A model generated the notes under the pieces. It saw nothing but the letters and a program-made list of their open reading frames with translations. It did no database searches and was not told the origin of the DNA. From Ariolimax columbianus (lineage: Eukaryota > Mollusca > Gastropoda > Stylommatophora > Arionidae), in assembly GCA_036924085.1 (NCBI GenBank), contig JAVGWX010000007.1:101526960-101590959 (forward strand): DNA of 64,000 nucleotides, written 5' to 3'. This document shows, piece after piece, positions 53,090 through 63,870 of the stretch. A program made the translations under genes and the position numbers. Positions within the stretch are counted from its first letter, which is position 1; each line of letters opens with the position of its first letter.

Positions 53090-53905
53090 TGACATTACTG
53101 CTACCTGAACTTGCTCACTCACCTTACCTGTATGATCTATTATACCCCTAGGTTCTTAAATAAAGGGATCACTCCTGCATTTTTCCAATCCCCAGGAACA
53201 ATCCCTTTTGCAAGTGATTGAGAAATAATATAGCCAATGGTTTTGCTAGTTGGTCTCTAATTTCAAACAGCAATTTTGGATGAATACCATCTTGCCCTCG
53301 ACATTTATCCACTTTCAACCCCTCCAATTTTTTTTAAAACCATTTCCTCCGTAATACAGATTCATCTTAATCCCACTGTATCCATGTCTGTTTGGAAAAT
53401 ATCTTTAGGCTCTGGGATCTTGGAGCAGTCCTCTTTTGTATAGACTGTGCCAAAGTACTGATTGAGTAGATTAGCTGCCTCCCTATTCTCACTCATTATT
53501 TTTTCTGTGCTGTCTTTGAGAGATCCTACTTTGTCTTTTGTTCTCTGTATATTTCTAACATAAGGAATAGAATCATTTGCTATCAGTTTGAAATTACATT
53601 TTTTATAAAGGTTTTTTAAAGATTGTTTTTGCTGCTCTATTCACTTTCTGAGCTATGTTTTGCTTGTCTAATTATTTTAGATGTTACTTTTGAGTTACCT
53701 GCCTCCATATATTATTTCCATACTTTATTTTTAGCTCTTCAACATTTAACTACTGATCTAGTAATCCACTTTTTGAGCTGGGAGTTTACCTTCATACATG
53801 GAACACATTCCTCTTTTAGATTCTCTAGAATTGTTTTGAAATGCTTCCACTCTTCTTCAACATTTGTTCCACTGACAATATCTTTCCATGTAATGTTCGC
53901 TGCTT
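53090..53905 (-). mobile_element. CR1-like LINE fragment with internal deletion
   Basis: Left part matches 39640-39705 (TACTGCTACCTGAACTTGCT, GTATGATCTATTATA), then jumps at about 53155 to sequence matching 42926 onward (GGGATCACTCCTGC, CCATCTTGCC), removing about 0.8 kb of RT (excluding the nested insertion). The right part is the linker and end of the endonuclease region. Confidence 0.8.
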
Positions 53906-53907
53906 CT

Positions 53908-54216
53908 TTCATCTTCTTCTTTGTTCGTTCTCAATCTCCTGCTACCAAGTCCTGCGAAAGGTCTTTGCAAGTGTCTGGAATACAGAATGTGTTGTGTTGT
54001 AGTTTACAGCTTGACTGCGATATTTGCACCTCTCGGTCTGACACATCTGACTTCAGCAGACATTTTTGACCACCGGATTAACCTTCCTCCTTCTGTCTCT
54101 TCTCCTTAGCCACTCTGCTCTATTGCATCCTGTTATCCAGGATCACCGCATGGAGATGTAGAAGAGTCTTGGCAGCCCTGGTTCACTGACCCTAATGCTA
54201 GCAGTCAGCTATGGGT
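53908..54216 (-). mobile_element. Element B copy joined to a LINE fragment
   Basis: CAGCTTGACTGCGATATTTG and TGTTATCCAGGATCACCGCA (plus text) identify it; the GAA tail is at the left (CTTCTTCTTTG). Its head runs directly into an I-like LINE fragment. Confidence 0.8.
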
Positions 54217-54810
54217 CACTGACAGCGTTATCTTTTTACCATTTGTTAGGCTCAGAAATACCCCTCTCTTTCCATTTTCTGTTGCATTTGTTGTAGAACC
54301 GTCAGTGTATGCATGGGTCATCAGTGTTTGCATGGTCCAGTCAGTGCTTGCATGGCTCCAGTCAGTATATGCATGGCTCCAGTCAGTATATGCATGGCTC
54401 CAGTCAGTGCTTGCATGGCTCCAGTCAGTGCTTGCATGGCTCCAGTCAGTGTTTGGGTAGTTCTTCTCTATGTATTTCATGGTTATGATTCTTCTTTCCT
54501 TTTCAGCCTGGCTGTTCTTGTATCCAATATCTGGTATATTTTCTATCACCTCTGGCAAGATCTGCAGCTTCCAGATGGGTTTGCTTAAAGTAGGGATGGG
54601 CTTTGGTGTTAATATGGCATTCATAGGGTCTTCTCTTATCTTTCTTTTGGCTATTTCTACAAAGTTTCTCCACTTTAGTCTCCTTTTTCCAAATCCATTA
54701 AGTCTCTGATGCATTGGGTGGTCTGTCAGTCTTCTTAGTTTCTCTGCTTGCAGTTGGACTCTGCTGTTTCTTCTATCGTTCATTGATTGAAGATTTGTAA
54801 TCTTCTCAAG
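54217..54810 (-). mobile_element. I/Nimb-like LINE fragment
   Basis: Minus strand reads [60 protein letters not shown], then six DWSHAYT-type repeats and HAYTDGSTTNATENGKRGVF: the RT-RNase H linker and start of RNase H. It lacks RT proper, the rest of RNase H and the normal 3' end. Confidence 0.85.
54328..54455. repeat. 21-bp in-frame repeat inside RNase H coding sequence
   Basis: Six units of TGCATGGCTCCAGTCAGT(GCT/ATA), encoding the heptad DWSH(A)(S/Y)T right at the first catalytic motif (normal form [10 protein letters not shown]). Being 21 bp, it preserves the frame. Confidence 0.92.
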
Positions 54811-54820
54811 TTATCAGGAC

Positions 54821-56608
54821 CAGATGAGCAAAAAGGTGACACTGGACCAAGGAGTATCACAAGGGTGAATACTGTCACCCACACTTTTTCTGGTGTACAT
54901 AAACAACATCATAGAGAATATACTAAGAAGAGTCCACAGCTCCATGTTTGCAGACGATCTGGCTATGTGGACCTCTGAAGAAAATCTCACCGTAGCAAAC
55001 AATCGGATGCAGCAGGCCCTAACATCGCTGGAGGAGTGGGCGAAATCATGGCTAGTCAAAATAAATGAAGAAAAAACAACATGTACGATATTCTCGCTTT
55101 CAAACAAACCACAGAACACCAAAATAAGTCTTAACGGCAAATATCTGTGGCCAAACGACAACCCAAACTACCTGGGAGTCACATTTGATCGGCGCATGAC
55201 ATGGAAAAGTCAGATCGAGAGAAACCGAATGAGAGCAAGACAAAGAATGGCAATCATGAGGAAACTTGCTGGCACAAGCTGGGGAGCAGACGAAAGCATA
55301 CTAAAGAAACTGTACACTGGAAGAGTGAGACCAGTTCTCGAGTATGGCATTGCGGCATGGGCAACAGCAGTAAAGGCGAACTTTGATAAAATTAGCAAAC
55401 TTCAAAACCAAGCCATGAGAGTTATAACAGGAGGTATGAAGTCAATGCCAATTGTAGAACTTGAAAAGATTACAAATCTGCAATCCATGACCGACAGAAG
55501 AGACAGCAGAGCCCAGCAACAAGCAGAGAAACTCAGAAGACTGACAGACTATCCAATGCATCAGAGACTAAATAGATTTGGAAAAGGGAAACTTAAGCGG
55601 AGAAACTTTGCAGAAATAGCCAAAGCAAAGATGAGCGAAGACCCTATGAACACCATGACAACACCAAAGCCCATCCCTACTGTACGCAAACCCACCTGGA
55701 AGCAACATATCATTCCAGAGGTGATAGAAAATATACCAGGTATTGGAAACAAGAACAGCCAGACTGAAAAAGAAAGAAGAGACATAACCCTGAGGTACAT
55801 AGCGGAAAACTACCCAAGCATGGACTGGACCCATGCATACACCGACGGTTCTGTAACAAACACAACACAGAGTGGAGGGGGAGGGGTATTCCTGAGCCTA
55901 ACAAATGGTATAAAAATAACACTGTCAGTGGCAACTGGAAAATTTTCAAGCAATTTCAGAGCAGAGGCACTGAAGGCTGCAGTAAAAGCAATGCTGACAG
56001 GCGAAAGCAATGAAAGCCAGATATTCCTGTTTACAGATGCCTTGGCCGTGGTTACAGCACTAAAAAGCCAGAAAAATACAGAACTTAATGATTTAAGAGC
56101 AGTACTCTGTCAACTATGCCAGCAGTCCGCACCAAAAAGAGTAGTGGTACAGTGGGTTCCATCCCACTGTAACATTCAAGGCAACGAGGGGGCAGACAGA
56201 CTGGCAAAAGAAGGTGCAAGACTACCACAACCAGATTCTAGTGTGACCCATGAAGTGTCCAAAAGGTTTATTAGGGCCAGATACATGGCCAAATGGGAAA
56301 CAGAACATACTGGCTACACAGAAAATGATGCCTATTACCAGTTGAACAGAAGAGAGCAGGTCGTGGTCTTCAGACTCCGCACAGGCCACAACAGACTGAG
56401 GTACCATCTATTCCATAAACTGAAGATAGGTGGCACTGACGAATGCACCTGTGGTACAGGGAAAATGACCGCTGAACATCTGCTGCAAAATTGCCCGACA
56501 TACGAGGACCAGAGAAAGCACAAGTGGCCATCACCAGTGCCAACACTAGACAAGCTCTATGGCAGTGTCGACAGCCTCAGGATGACCGCTGCTTTCCGTT
56601 AGAAGAAG
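54821..56608 (+). mobile_element. I/Nimb-like LINE, 5'-truncated, nearly intact
   Basis: Begins within RT at [12 protein letters not shown], has one early stop (QG*ILSPTLF) and is then open to 56602: [94 protein letters not shown] tail. Very similar to 39817-42309. Flanked by AAGTTATCAGGAC (54808-54820 and 56609-56621), with a GAA-repeat 3' end. Confidence 0.93.
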
Positions 56609-56621
56609 AAGTTATCAGGAC

Positions 56622-57220
56622 GTTAAATCATTAGGAATTGGGTTAGATTACACTGGTTGGCTTAGATTGTGTGTCCTAGGAAATATATGTTTCTTGTGTT
56701 CAATCCAATATGTTTTCCAAATATCTTTGTAATCCATGGTTTTTTTGCTACAGCATGTGTGTCGAGCTTTAGTAATAAAAATGACTGATTGTCAAATCCA
56801 CAAAATCGATTGATACGATTGATTGGCAAAATGACTGATTACCGATTATCTGTTGATTAATCTGTGCAACCCTAGTTGAGAATCAACATAATATCAATTC
56901 TGTGTTTCCTGAACGATTAACACTTTACGAAAGAATCTCCATGAGTTTAAGACCATTTATGTCTTTGTTGAGCAATAGATAAGTGACTTCTTCTTCTCTA
57001 CTTTGAAGACTGACCAACAAAGCAGCCAGCGGCCATTACACCTAGTGACATTTTAGAGCAGCAAAATATTTTTATAAAAATTACAAAATAATTTATATTT
57101 TAATTAATAAAAATACTCTCATAACATACTGAAGTAAATATCATGCCATTTGCAGAGCGTCATTTCTTACAACTGCCAACATGTTTTGCTGTTATAAGCT
57201 TCTAGGCAGGTGCACAGTAT
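56622..57220. other. Intergenic, nothing recognised
   Basis: AT-rich, no gene or classified repeat seen. Confidence 0.45.
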
Positions 57221-57224
57221 GGTA

Positions 57225-57375
57225 GATTGCTGTTACTTTCTGTATGTGGAGGAGCGATCGCAACGAAAGAGAGAAACAACCAATGTCTGCCAAATTGGAC
57301 ACAGTGGGATTCAAACCCGGTGTGTTTGGACTATGAAACGGACGTTTCACCCTAGGCCACGCTGCCTCACCGTAA
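57225..57375 (-). mobile_element. tRNA-derived SINE
   Basis: Minus strand: GGTGAGGCAGCGTGGCCTAG (A box region) and GGGTTTGAATCCC (B box), then a body of about 80 bp. The spacing and length fit a tRNA-like head; no functional tRNA is claimed. Confidence 0.6.
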
Positions 57376-57454
57376 CATACTAAAGCAACTAAAATGGTGG
57401 AGCTTCGCGTGGGCGTGTGATGCAAACCCAGCACATTTTCAATATATGCCACTG

Positions 57455-57945
57455 CTTATTTCTTAACTTAACATCTTTATACTCGTTTAGAAGACTATGC
57501 AGAGTCTGTATACAACCAGTTTCATTTACATTACCTTGCTCTGAAAGCTATGCACATCAAATTTATTCTTAAATGCATTAATTGTCCCTGCCTCCACTAC
57601 CTCCTGTGGCAATGTATTCCAAGCATTCACCACTCTCTAACTAAAAATTGTATTTCATAATACCTAACCTGGACCTCTCTTTAATTAATTTTATAGCTAT
57701 GCCCTCGTGTTATTGTGGGTGGCTGTATTTTGAAAAACTTGTTATAGTCTAATTTATCCGTTCCTCTGATCATCTTATAAACCTGTATTAAGTCACCTCA
57801 AATTCTTCTGTTTTCTAGACACTGTAGGCCGGTTTTTCCTAATAACTGTAATCCCACTATCAGCTTTGTCACTCTTTTTCATTTTCTTTCCAGCATGTTT
57901 ATATCTCCTCTATGATAAAAACTCCACACCTGTACACAGAGTTTT
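57455..57945 (-). mobile_element. CR1-like LINE 3' end
   Basis: Plus text TAGAAGACTATGCAGAGTCT and GTATACAACCAGTTTCATTT matches the 3' UTR of the 39031 copy, followed by the RT C-terminus in reverse (GATCATCTTATAAACCTGTA). Stops and small indels are present. Confidence 0.88.
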
Positions 57946-58379
57946 TGTTAAGGTCCACGTTTGCGTTGGTAACGGACAGTTGGCATGAATATACTGTTGA
58001 TTAGCATTCTTGTTGTGGACATGAGAGTGTTTAAATAATTGTGAGGGGTTGATGTAGGGTCTTGGCACAATGTCCCACCTACATCAAATAGATGCTGATG
58101 CGAACCTATAGCCTCTCACATCCAGGGTGTATTGATCGCCGTCCGGTTGACAGCAAGCCTCTGGCATAGGGCGTCTCCTGCCCAAACGTGTCCATAGCAA
58201 CACGTTCTCATGGGTGACCCTATTGTTTACTGAGTTTACTATGGGGCGACGGAGTACCTGGTGGTATAACCAGATGAGGAGCAGTTTGGGGACCCTTAAG
58301 GTGACTGTGCAATACCCACCGACGAGTGGAATATGCTCTGGCTGTTACCAACCCAAACCCAAACTGCAGAGGGATAGGA
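57946..58379. other. Unclassified sequence
   Basis: Relatively GC-rich; may be the 5' part of the next LINE or another dispersed repeat. I recognise nothing definite. Confidence 0.35.
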
Positions 58380-60225
58380 TGGTTCGGAGAAAACCGTGGA
58401 ATTTCAGAAAGGCTAACTGGGAATGTTATGGACGGGAAACTGATGCTGGGTTTAGTTATGGCCAGGAAACTCAAGCTGGGTTTAGTTATGGCCAGGAAAC
58501 TGATGCTGAGTTTAGTTATGGCCAGGAAACTGATGCTGAGTTTAGTTATGGCCAGGAAACTGATGCTGGGTTTAGTTATGACCAGGAAACTGATGCTGAG
58601 TTTAGTTATGGCCAGGAAACTGATGCTGGGTTTAGTTATGACCAGGAAACTGATGCTGGGTTTAGTTATGACCAGGAAACTGATGCTGGGTTTAGTTATG
58701 ACCAGGAAACTGATGCTGGGTTTAGTTATGACCAGGAAACTGATGCTGGGTTTAGTTATGGCCAGGAAACTGATGCTGGGTTTAGTTATGGCCAGGAAAC
58801 TGATGCTGGGTTTGGTCAAATAAGTAAGAATAATGACATTAATACAACTTTCAAGCATATATGTGCCACCATCTCAATAGCTGCAAGGAAATGCATCCCC
58901 CAGGGCACGTACAGAAATTATAAACTGTACTGGAACCCAGAGCTGGAGGCAGCCGTCAAAGAGAAGAGAGAGGCAAAAAAGAAGGTAGAAAAATATACAA
59001 ATACCCAAAATAAAACAGAGTATAATAGATAGACAGCAAAAGTAAGATATATCCCTAAACAAAGCAAGCGGGGTACTTGGAGAAAAAAATTGTAGCAAGC
59101 TGTATCTAAAAATAGAAGGGAACAAGGTGTGGAGATTAATGAGCAGCCTAGAAGGAAACAAAAGAAAGTCAAACCCAACACACCTGGCCGGAGAATCTGG
59201 GGACGAAATAGTATCAAACACCAAGAAAGCTGAGATCGTTAACACACTTTACGCTAGTGTAAATAAAGCGCAACCAAGAAAACTACAAGATAAAGCACTT
59301 TTAAAGGACTCCTTTAACATCGACTCCACAAATAAAGTTGCCTTTAAAAATCACTTCACTTCACAAGAACTGATCATGATGATGAGGAAACTGGCAGAAA
59401 AAAAGCACCAGGACCAGATAAAGTTTAAAAGGAGATGTTAAGTAAATTAAGACCAAAGACGAAAGAGATACCTTTATGGTTTATCAACAGAACATGGTAC
59501 GAAGGACTGTCGCCAACAATATGGCTATCAGCAACTATCAAACTCAGACTAAAGAAAGGGAAACAACCAGGAACACCTGGAAGCCATAGACCTGTGTCGC
59601 TCACCTCATGTTTAGATAAAGTGATTGAAAGAATTGTAAACAATTGATGGCTGGAAAGCAAAAACCTCCTTAATAGAAACCAGGCACGGTTCAGGACACC
59701 GCACGGATGATCCCCTCTTTAGGTTTACACAGCATGTGATGGATGGATTCCGTGATGGAAAAAGCCCACTAGCAGTGTTTTATTGATCTACAGGAGGCAT
59801 ATGGCAGAGTCTGGGGGAAGGGTCTTTTAATGAAAATGGGAATAGAAGGAAAGATGATCAAATGGATACATGCCTTCCTGACCAACAGAACCATAGATAC
59901 CAACTTTGCAGGGGCAACATCAAGTAAAAGAACGTTATAAGAAGGACTGCCACAGGGCTCTCCTCTAAGCTCCACCTTTTTCCTCATCTATATAAATGAC
60001 CTCACTAAACATCTAGACATGTCAAAAGCACTGTTGGCTGGTGATCTCGCCATTTGGAACGTCGAGAAATATCCCATTTTGGCAAAAGCCAAGATCAACA
60101 GAGCGCTACTAACAATTTCAGTAAACTGCGAACTGTGGAAACTGAAGATAAATACACAGAAAACCATATACGTCATCTTCTCCCGCAGCCATAAAGAAGC
60201 AGAGATTCTCCAACAAATATGAAGA
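58380..60225 (+). mobile_element. I/Nimb-like LINE (second subfamily), EN end to RT palm
   Basis: Reads RRKPWNFRKANWECYGRETD (endonuclease-RT linker), a 30-bp array, IAARKCIPQGTYRNYKLYWN, PELEAAVKEKREAKKKVEKY, then in changing frames [68 protein letters not shown] and CELWKLKINTQKT. The RT active site reads LAGDL where FADDL is expected. It lacks RNase H. Frameshifts make it dead. Confidence 0.85.
58435..58812. repeat. 30-bp in-frame minisatellite in LINE linker
   Basis: About 12.6 units of GGAAACTGATGCTGGGTTTA plus GTTATGGCCA, encoding (GQETDAGFSY)n with D/G and G/E variants. Derived from the single ETDAGF of the LINE linker; the frame is preserved through the array. Confidence 0.95.
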
Positions 60226-60559
60226 AGAGCAGATCACTTATGGGTTAAACCGTGTGCAATGATGTTGGTTCATCGACTAAACTAAACTAGACCAATAATA
60301 TATGACTGTACTATATCTAATTATTACAATTATGCATTTGAAATAATTTGAAATGTAATGAATGTTGGTCCAGACTGTTCGTGGTTTGCTGTAAATGTAA
60401 TTGTTCCGTAAAATGAAATCTATTCTTCTATCTTTTGTATAAAGTTAGTTAGCAAGTGCCGTTAGCAGCCGTCACTTGTTCTTGTCACGTCCACAGTAGA
60501 TTGAGACCATTTTATATTTTTTTATGTTTGAGATTACAAAATATAGACACATCGTTTAT
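60226..60559. other. Intergenic, nothing recognised
   Basis: No feature seen. Confidence 0.45.
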
Positions 60560-61440
60560 TTCAGTTCAAGTGCCGTCCTCGTATCGAAGGTGTGCTGAAA
60601 TAGATCTCCAGAGTACTCTATCTCTTGCCGTAATGGGGCAATCTGAGAGACTTTTTTCAGTCCATCTCCTGATGTTATCCACCCACTTAAAACATTGTCT
60701 GTCTCTTGAACGACTGCCTTCAACCCTATCCTCCAGTATGGCCGTCAACAAGGATGCATGTCTTGTTATATGACCAAAATAACGTAACTATCTAACCCTA
60801 ATTTCGGTCATTAATTCTCTTTTCACCCTCAGTTTTTTCAATACCTCCAAATGTGTTTTCTTCCCCTTCCAAGAAATGCGACTCATCTTCTATATATCCA
60901 CATGTCGAACGCGTCAATACTCTTTTCCTAGTTGTTATTCATTGTCCATGTTTCTGCGCCATAAAGTAGTGACGTGTATACATAACATCTGACAATTCTT
61001 ATTTTCAAATTCTGATTTATCTGTTTTGATGTCAGTATGTGTCGCATGTTGTTGAATACCATCTTGACCATACCTATTCTCTTTCTGATTTCTTGTTCAC
61101 AGCCGCCATCTTCGGTTATTATATGACCTAGATAGGAGAAACTGTACCTGATCATTTATTTGCATCTGTATACATGGTTTCTTGTCACTTTTCCAATTAT
61201 CATAGTCTTTGTTTTATTTATGTTTAATGTCCAATCCAAACTCTTATCTTATGTTGTATATTGTTGTCACAAGCTCCTGTAATTATTGCTCACATTTTAA
61301 AATCAAAACTGTATCATCCGCATATCTAAAATTATTCAGTGCTACTCCTCCAATGTCAAGCTCTGTCATCCTTTCCATCTGTTTGAACATTTATTCTGTG
61401 TAGATATATTAAAAAGACATGGGGATAATCCCAATCCCTG
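60560..61440 (-). mobile_element. RTE-like LINE fragment, RT thumb and C-terminus
   Basis: Minus strand reads FSYLGHIITEDGGCEQEIRK, RIGMVKMVFNNMRHILTSKQ, IRIVRCYVYTSLLYGAETWT, then SRDRQCFKWVDNIRRWTEKS and RDRVLWRSISAHLRYEDGT: the full RT C-terminal order. Interrupted by stops. Confidence 0.85.
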
Positions 61441-61484
61441 TCTCACTTCTCTTTTTACATCTAATCTTGGAGAGAATCAATAGT

Positions 61485-61900
61485 ACGCTTAGGCGACCAG
61501 GGTCCGTCGCGTCTAAAGACCATTTCCATGACCACATCTGATGGCCGTGTCCCAGACGGCCTGCAGTTCTGTTGGGGAGGTGGCGATCTATTTTAGCCAG
61601 GTGTTGCGAGGGCGGCCCCGATGACGTTTTGAGGATGAGTACGGCTTCTTCCCGTCGCTCGCCCCCACAGCCTGTCGGATCATCTCGTGGGCTAGGACTT
61701 CCCGGAAAAGGCGAGCAACGTGGCCAAAGAGGGATAGACGACGGCGATCAATCGTTGAGACAATGCCTGCAAGTTGAGTACGTTCAACTACTTCACTGTT
61801 GGAAATCATGTCATGCCAGACGATCCTTAGGATGCACTTCTGGTTGCGCAGGTGGAAGGCCTCAAGACGATGCCGGTCCTGCTGTAGTAGTGTCCAGGTG
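61485..61900 (-). mobile_element. LINE C-terminus, 3' side of a large minisatellite
   Basis: Minus strand reads LLQQDRHRLEAFHLRNQKCI, LRIVWHDMISNSEVVERTQL, IVSTIDRRRLSLFGHVARLF, RHRGRPRNTWLK. It continues rightward, past the minisatellite, at 63870-64000. Confidence 0.85.
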
Positions 61901-63870
61901 GAAGGCCTCAATACGCTGCCGGTCCTGCTGTAGTAGTGTCCAGGTGGAAGGCCTCAATACGCTGCCGGTCCTGCTGTAGTGTCCAGGTGGAAGGCCTCAA
62001 TACGCTGCCGGTCCTGCTGTAGTAGTGTCCAGGTGGAAGGCCTCAATACGCTGCCGGTCCTGCTGTAGTAGTGTCCAGGTGGAAGGCCTCAATACGCTGC
62101 CGGCCCTGCTGTAGTGTCCAGGTGGAAGGCCTCAATACGCTGCCGGTCCTGCTGTAGAAGTGTCCAGGTGGAAGGCCTCAATACGCTGCCGGTCCTGCTG
62201 TAGTGTCCAGGTGGAAGGCCTCAATACGCTGCTGGTCCTGCTGTAGTAGTGTCCAGGTGGAAGGCCTCAATACACTGCCGGTCCTGCTGTAGTAGTGTCC
62301 AGGTGGAAGGCCTCAATACGCTGCCGGTCCTGCTGTAGTAGTGTCCAGGTGGAAGGCCTCAATACGCTGCCGGCCCTGCTGTAGTGTCCAGGTGGAAGGC
62401 CTCAATACGCTGCCGGTCCTGCTGTAGAAGTGTCCAGGTGGAAGGCCTCAATACGCTGCCGGTCCTGCTGTAGTAGTGTCCAGGTGGAAGGCCTCAATAC
62501 GCTGCCGGTCCTGCTGTAGTGTCCAGGTGGAAGGCCTCAATACGCTGCAGGTCCTGCTGTAGTGTCCAGGTGGAAGGCCTCAATACGCTGCAGGTCCTGC
62601 TGTATTGTCCAGGTGGAAGGCCTCAATACGCTGCCGGTCCTGCTGTAGAAGTGTCCAGGTGGAAGGCCTCAATACGCTGCCGGTCCTGCTGTAGTGTCCA
62701 GGTGGAAGGCCTCAATACGCTGCCGGTCCTGCTGTAGTAGTGTCCAGGTGGAAGGCCTCAATACACTGCCGGTCCTGCTGTAGTAGTGTCCAGGTGGAAG
62801 GCCTCAATACGCTGCCGGTCCTGCTGTAGTAGTGTCCAGGTGGAAGGCCTCAATACGCTGCCGGCCCTGCTGTAGTGTCCAGGTGGAAGGCCTCAATACG
62901 CTGCCGGTCCTGCTGTAGAAGTGTCCAGGTGGAAGGCCTCAATACGCTGCCGGTCCTGCTGTAGTGTCCAGGTGGAAGGCCTCAATACGCTGCTGGTCCT
63001 GCTGTAGTAGTGTCCAGGTGGAAGGCCTCAATACACTGCCGGTCCTGCTGTAGTAGTGTCCAGGTGGAAGGCCTCAATACGCTGCCGGTCCTGCTGTAGT
63101 AGTGTCCAGGTGGAAGGCCTCAATACGCTGCCGGCCCTGCTGTAGTGTCCAGGTGGAAGGCCTCAATACGCTGCCGGTCCTGCTGTAAAAGTGTCCAGGT
63201 GGAAGGCCTCAATACGCTGCCGGTCCTGCTGTAGTGTCCAGGTGGAAGGCCTCAATACGCTGCCGGTCCTGCTGTAGTAGTGTCCAGGTGGAAGGCCTCA
63301 ATACGCTGCCGGTCCTGCTGTAGTGTCCAGGTGGAAGGCCTCAATACGCTGCCGGTCCTGCTGTAGTGTCCAGGTGGAAGGCCTCAAGACGCTGCAGGTC
63401 CTGCTGTAGTGTCCAGGTGGAAGGCCTCAATACGCTGCAGGTCCTGCTGTAGTGTCCAGGTGGAAGGCCTCAATACGCTGCCGGTCCTGCTGTAGTGTCC
63501 AGGTGGAAGGCCTCAATACGCTGCCGGTCCTGCTGTAGTGTCCAGGTGGAAGGCCTCAAGACGCTGCCGGTCCTGCTGTAGAAGTGTCCAGGAAGTCGCT
63601 GCCGGCCCTGCTGTAGTGTCCAGGTGGAAGGCATCAAGACGCTGCCGGCTCTGCTGTAGTGTCCAGGTGGAAGGCCTCAAGACGCTGCCGGCCCTGCTGT
63701 AGTGTCCAGGTGGAAGGCCTCAAGACGCTGCCGGCCCTGCTGTAGTGTCCAGGTGGAAGGCCTCAAAACGCTGCCGGCCCTGCTGTAGTGTCCAGGTGGA
63801 AGGCCTCAATACGCTGCCGGTCCTGCTGTAGTGTCCAGGTGGAAGGCCTAAAGACGCTGCCGGCCCTGCT
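61880..63870. repeat. 43/46-bp minisatellite grown inside LINE coding sequence
   Basis: About 45 units with TGTCCAGGTGGAAGGCCTCA, ATACGCTGCCGGTCCTGCTG and TAG or TAGTAG or TAGAAG. Minus strand encodes variants of TLLQQDRQRIEAFHL. Marker variants (ACACTG, GCTGGTCC, GGCCCT, TAGAAG) recur in the same order about every 270 bp (six units) between 62001 and 63150, a higher-order repeat. Confidence 0.95.

Noticed and set aside
54217..56608. Twin-primed inversion of one LINE insertion
   Set aside because: The inverted part covers the RT-RNase H linker, which the plus-strand part also contains. In twin priming the two segments would be complementary, not overlapping, and the target duplication flanks only the plus-strand copy.
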